DNA of 64,000 nucleotides from Clostridiales bacterium (lineage in GTDB: Bacteria; Bacillota; Clostridia; Saccharofermentanales; Saccharofermentanaceae): NCBI GenBank assembly GCA_017509205.1, contig JAFWQF010000077.1, positions 1-64,000 on the forward strand, written 5' to 3'. The notes below the pieces were generated by a model, which saw nothing but the letters and a program-made list of their open reading frames with translations, had not been told where the DNA came from and did no database searches. Both the position numbers and the translations under genes were made by a program. Numbering within the stretch: the first letter of the stretch is position 1; every line of letters starts with the position of its first letter. This document shows, one piece after another, positions 58,800 through 64,000 of this stretch.

Positions 58800-61061
58800 A
58801 TGCAGAATAATCCAATTTCCGTTCCTTGCTGGCTGGGTAGCAAATGCGTTTTCCAGCAGGGAGTGCCGTTTAAGATAGAAGGTTTCGCGGCTCCTTCCGC
58901 AACCGTTACGCTTGAGATCACCAAGGATCCTACGGACGGCAGAAAGGTAAGTAAGCTCGATACCGATTACGGTGTCATCTTAAGCCGTGAGGTCACTACG
59001 TCTTCAAAGGGACGCTTCTCTTTTGAAGTTCCGGCGTACAAGGCTTCTTCTGACGCTTATTCTTTCACGTTCAAGTGCCTTTCAGACACGCTTACCATGA
59101 CGGACATCCGCTGCGGTGACGTCTGGGTATTCCTCGGTTCAGAGTTCCTTTCGGTTCCGATGAAGGATGCAAATGCCACGAAGACACCCATGAAGCGTAA
59201 GGTAATGAACTACCTGAGATTCTTCACGCCCGCAAGATCAGGTCTTGAAGGCGACGAGAAGATCTATCCCGCAACACCCAAGGACCGTTATGAAGAGGCT
59301 CACTGGATCAAGGTTACCGATACGCAGGAGCTTTCCGAAGTATCGTCTTCAGCTTTCTCTTTTGCATATACTCTGAGCGATCAGATCTCGTATCCCGTCG
59401 GAATCGTTGACCTTTCATGCGCTGATTCTACCATCATCAACTGGATCTGCCCTGAGGCATTGGGTTCCGTTGAAGCACTCAAGGACATGCTGATCACATT
59501 CGGTCTTTATCTTGACGATAAGGCTTATGCAAATCTTCTTGAGATCGACAAGCGCCGCGAGACCAAGGCTGAACTCAAGGAACAGCTCAAGAAGGTAACC
59601 GCACAGGGTGACATCGACATTGCTCTTTCAGATGCCATTAAGCGTCTCGAAGGCAAGGATCCCGATGACATAAAGCCTCTCGACATCGACTTCCCGACAT
59701 CCGGAGACAGTTCTCTCAATACCGCAAAGGGCCACAAGGAGAACATCACGACTGATACTGCCGAGACACTTGAATTCGATATGCTCCCTCAGTTTGAGGA
59801 ACGTGACGAGGAAAGGCTCAGGGCAGAGGATGAAAAGAACTACATCAAGCCCAAGTACCGTCTGGCTACTCTTTACAGACAGAAGCTCTATCCTTTGAGA
59901 GGCCTTCCCGTAAGAGGTTTCTGCTTCTCACCCGACAAGGGCGAGCTTCTTTTCGACAGATACGATCTTTTCCTTATGGGACTCATGGTCACTCTGTCCA
60001 ATACGTTTGAACCCAGACAGGTATTCGACGATGCAGTAATGCCTTCAGTCCTGTTCGTTTCAATGCATCCGAACGATGTTGATTTCAACAATCCTTACGG
60101 CGTTCTCGAATTCAACGAGAATTTCACCGCTTTCACGAAGCTCCTTACAATGCCCTCAGGCATCGTAAGCCTTCACGACATGCTGCTTCCCGACAAGACG
60201 ATAAGCTTCGTGCTCGGCACAAGGCTTGCGACAATCGCGCTCGGAACACACTTCTCACCCAAGATGAGCAAGTCTTCACCTGAGCCGAATGACATCGAGA
60301 TCGCAGGTGGCAAGAGGATAATCAAGTTCAGCAACCTGGGCTCGGGACTCCGCATTCCCGATACGGCAAGCGAGATCACGGGCTTTGCGATCGCAGGACC
60401 AGACAGGATCTTCTATCCGGCTCACGCAAAGAGCCTTTACGGCATGTGCGTAATGGTATGGCGCGACGATATCGAGAACCCCGAATCCATTACATACGGA
60501 TTCTCACCGTTCCCGCACGACGCGACTCTCAAGAACGGCGAAGGCCTGCCGATACTGCCTTTCAGGTTCGACAGGGATCCCGCATATTTCGCTCCGGACC
60601 TGAGCTTTACCCATTGCGACACACTTGAGTTCGTCGGCAAGCGCACTCCCGAATCCGATTTCGAGATGCTCGATATCTACCGCACGATCAAGGGCAAGGG
60701 CATTATCTCGGTCGATAACATTCACAAGCTTTCCGGCAACGGATCTCTGAGGATCAGATATGAGACTGAGAAGTCGCTCTACGGATTTGAACCGTGCCTT
60801 GAATATGCATCGCTCTTTGCTCCGATCGAGATCTACGGCAGAAAGAGGATCGCTCTTACGGTCTTCAATCCTGACCAGAAGAAGAAAAAACTCATAATCG
60901 AGGATTTCGGTGAGGCTGAGATCAGGCAGCAGCTCAATTGGCAGACAATAGTCCTGAACTATAACGATGAAGGTCCGATCAAGTTCTCGAAGCTTAAGAT
61001 CTATATCGAAGATAACGACCGCAACGGCGAGATCTACGTGGACAGCATCAATTTCATCTGA
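58800..61061 (+). CDS. Sialate O-acetylesterase-like protein lacking the catalytic motif
   Basis: The 753-residue protein follows the layout of SASA/GDSL-type sialate O-acetylesterases: an N-terminal beta domain (CVFQQGVPFKIEGFA, for the usual VLQRGxPxxVWG), CGDVWVFLGSEFLSVP where the family has GDVWxxSGQSNM, and PLRGLPVRGFCFSPD where it has the RGxxxYQGE block. The catalytic Ser and the oxyanion Gln/Asn are not conserved, and an extra ~100-residue charged insert (residues ~245-350) is present. A C-terminal beta-rich domain could bind sugar. There is no signal peptide. It is probably a non-catalytic binding or regulatory protein, paired with the AraC regulator 14 bases on. Confidence 0.5.
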   Translation: MQNNPISVPCWLGSKCVFQQGVPFKIEGFAAPSATVTLEITKDPTDGRKVSKLDTDYGVILSREVTTSSKGRFSFEVPAYKASSDAYSFTFKCLSDTLTMTDIRCGDVWVFLGSEFLSVPMKDANATKTPMKRKVMNYLRFFTPARSGLEGDEKIYPATPKDRYEEAHWIKVTDTQELSEVSSSAFSFAYTLSDQISYPVGIVDLSCADSTIINWICPEALGSVEALKDMLITFGLYLDDKAYANLLEIDKRRETKAELKEQLKKVTAQGDIDIALSDAIKRLEGKDPDDIKPLDIDFPTSGDSSLNTAKGHKENITTDTAETLEFDMLPQFEERDEERLRAEDEKNYIKPKYRLATLYRQKLYPLRGLPVRGFCFSPDKGELLFDRYDLFLMGLMVTLSNTFEPRQVFDDAVMPSVLFVSMHPNDVDFNNPYGVLEFNENFTAFTKLLTMPSGIVSLHDMLLPDKTISFVLGTRLATIALGTHFSPKMSKSSPEPNDIEIAGGKRIIKFSNLGSGLRIPDTASEITGFAIAGPDRIFYPAHAKSLYGMCVMVWRDDIENPESITYGFSPFPHDATLKNGEGLPILPFRFDRDPAYFAPDLSFTHCDTLEFVGKRTPESDFEMLDIYRTIKGKGIISVDNIHKLSGNGSLRIRYETEKSLYGFEPCLEYASLFAPIEIYGRKRIALTVFNPDQKKKKLIIEDFGEAEIRQQLNWQTIVLNYNDEGPIKFSKLKIYIEDNDRNGEIYVDSINFI

Positions 61062-61075
61062 CGGGGAGAATTAAG

Positions 61076-62080
61076 ATGGCGAACAAACTGCTTTCGGCGA
61101 TAGAAGACGAAGTCTTTATGTCAGCGGGCTCGGTGCCCGTTGTTATCGAGGGTATCGAACATCTTTACGACACCGGTGATTCACTGCCTTATGAAAGCTC
61201 ACACAATTCGCACGAACTCCTTTATCTGCGCGACGGCAAGGTTGAGGTTTCAGTTGAAGGCGGCGGTAAGATATCGCTCTCCAAGGGATCTACGATCGTC
61301 ATCAGACCTCTGGTAAAACACAGGCTGATAATCAAGTCCGGTAAGGCAGACATCCTGAATCTTTACTTCGGATTCATCCACGATTCAAAGGAACTTACGG
61401 CTGCGCGTGAGGGCAACAGGATTGCGTCTCCTGATAAGACTCATGACAAGAACAGCGCAGGTCCGTCTGTTACGATCCCGGGTTCGATGGCACAGATCTC
61501 TATCGAGAGCTTCCTCAAGTTCGCGGACCTTGGTCTTACCGAGGATAACGAGATGACGAGCCATCCGTGCTTCGTTCTTACCGGTGCGGAGAAGACCGAG
61601 ATCAGCCTTCTCGCTGAGCGCATCGTTTCCGAGATGAGCAGCGAAAGGTATTCCAAGGATCTCATGATCCAGACCCTCACGGTCGAGCTCATGATCATAC
61701 TCTCACGCGCAATGCGCAACGAATGGGAGGAGAACATCAGGGTCAAGACAGGTAAGGCGAAAGAGCTTGTTGCGATCGCCAAGCAGTATATGGACGATAA
61801 CTTTGACCAGGGCGTAACCGTTGCACAGGCAGCGCAGTACGTGTTCCTGAGCCAGGGTTATTTCACGAGGGCATTCGTTCACGAGACCGGAATGAGCCCG
61901 ATGAACTATCTCATGAAAAAGAGAATAGAACGCGCGTGCTCGCTTCTTGAGAACAATGAGATCAAGGTTTCCGCGATCTCTTTGCAGTCGGGATTCTCAT
62001 CGCCGCAGCGTTTCAATGTCGCTTTCAGAAAACTCATGGGAATGACTCCGATGGAATACAGAAAGCGTCACTTAAAGTAA
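61076..62080 (+). CDS. AraC-family transcriptional regulator with cupin domain
   Basis: The 334-residue protein has an N-terminal cupin-like sensor (SSHNSHELLYLRDGKVEVSV, STIVIRPLVKHRLII) and a C-terminal double helix-turn-helix (VTVAQAAQYVFLSQGYFTRA, NYLMKKRIERACSLL, VSAISLQSGFSSPQRFNVAF). Such regulators commonly control sugar-use genes. It lies 14 bases after the esterase-like gene with a GGGGAGAA ribosome site and 15 bases before folE, so transcription may run on into the folate genes. The inducer is unknown. Confidence 0.92.
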   Translation: MANKLLSAIEDEVFMSAGSVPVVIEGIEHLYDTGDSLPYESSHNSHELLYLRDGKVEVSVEGGGKISLSKGSTIVIRPLVKHRLIIKSGKADILNLYFGFIHDSKELTAAREGNRIASPDKTHDKNSAGPSVTIPGSMAQISIESFLKFADLGLTEDNEMTSHPCFVLTGAEKTEISLLAERIVSEMSSERYSKDLMIQTLTVELMIILSRAMRNEWEENIRVKTGKAKELVAIAKQYMDDNFDQGVTVAQAAQYVFLSQGYFTRAFVHETGMSPMNYLMKKRIERACSLLENNEIKVSAISLQSGFSSPQRFNVAFRKLMGMTPMEYRKRHLK

Positions 62081-62095
62081 GGAAGGTTTTGATAA

Positions 62096-62719
62096 ATGTA
62101 CGATTTCGAGAACGATAATTCGATACCCGAGGAAAGCAAAAAGAACATGGATCTCCCCAAGATCGAGAGTGCCGTAAGGGACATTCTCGAGGCTATTGGA
62201 GAGGATCCTGACAGAGAGGGCTTAAAGGACACACCGCAGCGCGTTGCAAGGATGTATGCAGAGGTCTTCGCAGGCCTTCACAGGGATATTTCAAAGGACA
62301 TCAAAGTCTTCCATGAGGAAGGCAACGATGAGATGATCCTTATCGGTGACATTCCGTTCTACTCGATGTGCGAGCATCATCTGCTGCCTTTCCACGGCAA
62401 GGCTCATGTTGTATATATTCCGCGCGACGGAAGGATCTTAGGCCTTTCAAAGGTCGCAAGGATCGTGGATACGCTTTCACGTAAGCCCCAGCTTCAGGAG
62501 CGTCTTACTTCGGAGATCGCTGACAAGATCATCGAGGCAGTCGATGCAAGATCTGTATGCGTCATCATTGAAGCAGAGCACCTCTGCATGACAATGCGCG
62601 GCATCAGAAAGCCGGGATCAAAGACCGTTACGTCAGCTATGCGCGGCGGATGCAGGACTGATCTGCGTACGAGAAACGAAGCACTCGCACTCATCAACAG
62701 GCAGCGTTCGGGGGTCTGA
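62096..62719 (+). CDS. folE: GTP cyclohydrolase I
   Basis: Converts GTP to dihydroneopterin triphosphate, the first step of folate synthesis. The 207-residue enzyme has the zinc site [18 protein letters not shown] and [17 protein letters not shown] with the second Cys, and [19 protein letters not shown]. The N-terminus has a short polar extension. It is the first of four folate genes; folP follows after 7 bases. Confidence 0.97.
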   Translation: MYDFENDNSIPEESKKNMDLPKIESAVRDILEAIGEDPDREGLKDTPQRVARMYAEVFAGLHRDISKDIKVFHEEGNDEMILIGDIPFYSMCEHHLLPFHGKAHVVYIPRDGRILGLSKVARIVDTLSRKPQLQERLTSEIADKIIEAVDARSVCVIIEAEHLCMTMRGIRKPGSKTVTSAMRGGCRTDLRTRNEALALINRQRSGV

Positions 62720-62726
62720 TCTTTTC

Positions 62727-63599
62727 GTGATCTGTAAGGATAAAAGATACACCGGCATTTACAGATGCCGTGACAAACAAATCAATATCGGCGGGAAGAC
62801 TCTTGTGATGGGCATACTTAACTGTACGCCCGATTCTTTTTCTGACGGCGGAAGATATACCGATGTTGAATCCTGCCTTAAGCAGGCAGAGTCTCTGATC
62901 AGTTCCGGATGTGACGTGATCGATATCGGAGGCGAGGCGACGAACCCAAAGGTTACGCCCATTTCCGCAGAAGAAGAGATACAAAGGGTCGTTCCCGTAA
63001 TCACCGCAATACGCGAAAGATACGATATCCCTTTGTCAGTTGACACTTACAAGTCTGAGACAGCAAAGGCTGCGCTTGAATGCGGCTGCGACATAATCAA
63101 CGACATCACCGGACTTCTGGGAGATCCTGAAATGGCTAAGACCGCAGCGTCGTACGGCGCAGGCGTGATAGTGATGTTCAATTCGCGCACTTATGGTGCA
63201 GCTCAGGAAGATCCTGAATGTGATATCGTTTCGCGCGCTGAAAAAGAACTGCTTAAAAGCATTGAGACCGCTCATGAAGCAGGCATCGCCGATGACTTCA
63301 TAATGACTGATCCCGGAATAGGGTTCGGTACTTCCAGAGAGCAGGACGGAATGTTAACAAAAGAACTGCTAAGGCTTGGCTTCGATGGAAGATATCCGGT
63401 CCTTTATGCGGCTTCGCGTAAGAGATATGTTAAGGCACTTTCGGGAAAAGAAAATGTATCGGAGGAAGAGCTTGACCGCATCACCGCGGGACTTTCCGTC
63501 ACTGCCGCAGCAACAGGTGCCGCAATGGTCAGGGTACATGACGCAGCTCTTTCGAGACAGGCGCTGAATGCCTTTGACAGTGTTTTCTACGGCAGGTAA
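62727..63599 (+). CDS. folP: Dihydropteroate synthase
   Basis: Joins p-aminobenzoate to the pterin diphosphate. The 290-residue protein has VMGILNCTPDSFSDGG, DVIDIGGEATNPK, IINDITGL, AASRKRYVKALSG and VRVHDA at the end. The family block GGESTRPG reads GGEATNPK here, and the usual MHM segment is MFNSRT, so it is a divergent member, though the Lys and Arg/His of the C-terminal sites remain. The start is GTG at 62727 with a weak ribosome site. folB follows after 10 bases with AAGGAGG. Confidence 0.93.
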   Translation: MICKDKRYTGIYRCRDKQINIGGKTLVMGILNCTPDSFSDGGRYTDVESCLKQAESLISSGCDVIDIGGEATNPKVTPISAEEEIQRVVPVITAIRERYDIPLSVDTYKSETAKAALECGCDIINDITGLLGDPEMAKTAASYGAGVIVMFNSRTYGAAQEDPECDIVSRAEKELLKSIETAHEAGIADDFIMTDPGIGFGTSREQDGMLTKELLRLGFDGRYPVLYAASRKRYVKALSGKENVSEEELDRITAGLSVTAAATGAAMVRVHDAALSRQALNAFDSVFYGR

Positions 63600-63609
63600 G
63601 GAGGCATAA

Positions 63610-63969
63610 ATGGATACGATCGTACTTAAGAACATGATCTTCTACGGACATACCGGAGTCTTTGAAGAAGAGAAGACAAAAGGCCAGAAGTTCGTCATTA
63701 CCATCGAGATCAGGTTCGACAGGATAAAGGGATGTGAAACGGATCAGCTCGCTGACACAGCGGATTATTCCGTCATATGCGATAAGGCAAAAGAGATAGT
63801 CGAAAACGATTACGGCAATCTCATCGAACATTTGGGACAGCTCATCGCTGACATGGTCCTTAAAGAAGTCCCGGAAGCTTCTTCCTGCGTTGTTACGGTA
63901 GGCAAGCCCGATGCACCTGTATTTGCGGTGTTCCAGACTATGGAGGTCAGGATTGAGCGGACAAGATGA
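63610..63969 (+). CDS. folB: Dihydroneopterin aldolase
   Basis: Cleaves dihydroneopterin to 6-hydroxymethyl-dihydropterin. The 119-residue enzyme has the N-terminal FYGHTGVFEEEKTKGQKF with catalytic Glu and VGKPDAPVFAVF with the conserved Lys. Length and motifs are typical. The folK start lies inside its last codons, so the two are coupled. Confidence 0.94.
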   Translation: MDTIVLKNMIFYGHTGVFEEEKTKGQKFVITIEIRFDRIKGCETDQLADTADYSVICDKAKEIVENDYGNLIEHLGQLIADMVLKEVPEASSCVVTVGKPDAPVFAVFQTMEVRIERTR

Positions 63970-64000
63970 GAAAGTGGTTCTGCTTTCTATCGGAAGCAAC
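63953..64000 (+). CDS. folK: HPPK (2-amino-4-hydroxy-6-hydroxymethyldihydropteridine diphosphokinase), start only
   Basis: Only 16 codons are inside the window. A TTG at 63953 with GGAGG six bases before it opens a frame reading SGQDEKVVLLSIGSN, the usual N-terminus of HPPK, which phosphorylates the pterin from folB for use by folP. It overlaps folB by 17 bases and continues past the right edge. Confidence 0.8.
   Translation, partial: MSGQDEKVVLLSIGSN

Noticed and set aside
62080-62096. Folate riboswitch before folE
   Set aside because: Only 15 bases lie between the AraC gene and folE.

Overview
The window looks like chromosome of an anaerobic, Gram-positive, Clostridia-type bacterium with moderate G+C, probably a gut or rumen polysaccharide user. 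The evidence is strong AGGAGG-type ribosome sites, a Firmicutes-type division cluster (mraZ-rsmH-ftsL-PBP), a CIRCE/HrcA heat-shock operon, a MurE half carrying the DNPR motif of meso-diaminopimelate-adding enzymes, a LytTR-ABC module, and GH3 and GH94 sugar enzymes. The exact taxon is inference only; no 16S rRNA gene is present.

Region by region. 1-7391: a tightly overlapping six-gene operon of two rifampin-phosphotransferase-like dikinases, a CDP-alcohol phosphatidyltransferase, a phosphatidylserine decarboxylase, a UbiA-type prenyltransferase and a GNAT-like acyltransferase. It reads as a lipid-modification or lipid-conjugate pathway that I cannot name. 7434-13862: a domain-swapped GH3 beta-glucosidase, an unknown membrane protein and a GH94 phosphorylase. 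13863-14954: three 64-bp tandem repeats and an orphan nuclease-like gene. 14955-19236 (minus strand): an ABC exporter, LytTR regulator and DUF3021-like protein with repeats resembling a LytTR operator, then a hypothetical protein coupled to a membrane GGDEF protein. 19347-20360: a ferredoxin-type aldo-keto reductase.

20598-33637 is the division and cell-wall cluster: promoter, four MraZ boxes, mraZ, rsmH, ftsL, a class B PBP, a fused murE-murF, ftsW, murG, ftsQ and ftsZ. mraY and murD are missing from their usual place. 33644-40813 holds nrdR, a two-component system, nth, recG, rsmD, coaD and a coiled-coil gene. 40891-42799 is an AAA ATPase plus TOPRIM-like pair, a likely defence module whose second stop codon overlaps the hemW start. 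44055-50579 is the HrcA-controlled chaperone operon hrcA-grpE-clpP-dnaK-dnaJ-prmA, with clpP in an unusual place and a large hairpin between dnaK and dnaJ.

50723-51796 encodes a ThiD/ribokinase-like protein that has lost its catalytic motif. hisS-aspS-lepB-lepA follow from a good promoter, and a bidirectional terminator separates lepA from a tRNA-Leu(UAG). 57943-62080 carries a DeoR regulator whose message is predicted to be leaderless, a sialate-O-acetylesterase-like protein without the catalytic motif, and an AraC regulator. folE-folP-folB-folK (folate synthesis) close the window, with folK cut by the right edge.

The best candidates for something undescribed are the lipid/dikinase operon, the AAA-TOPRIM pair coupled to hemW, and the two apparent pseudoenzymes at 50723 and 58800.
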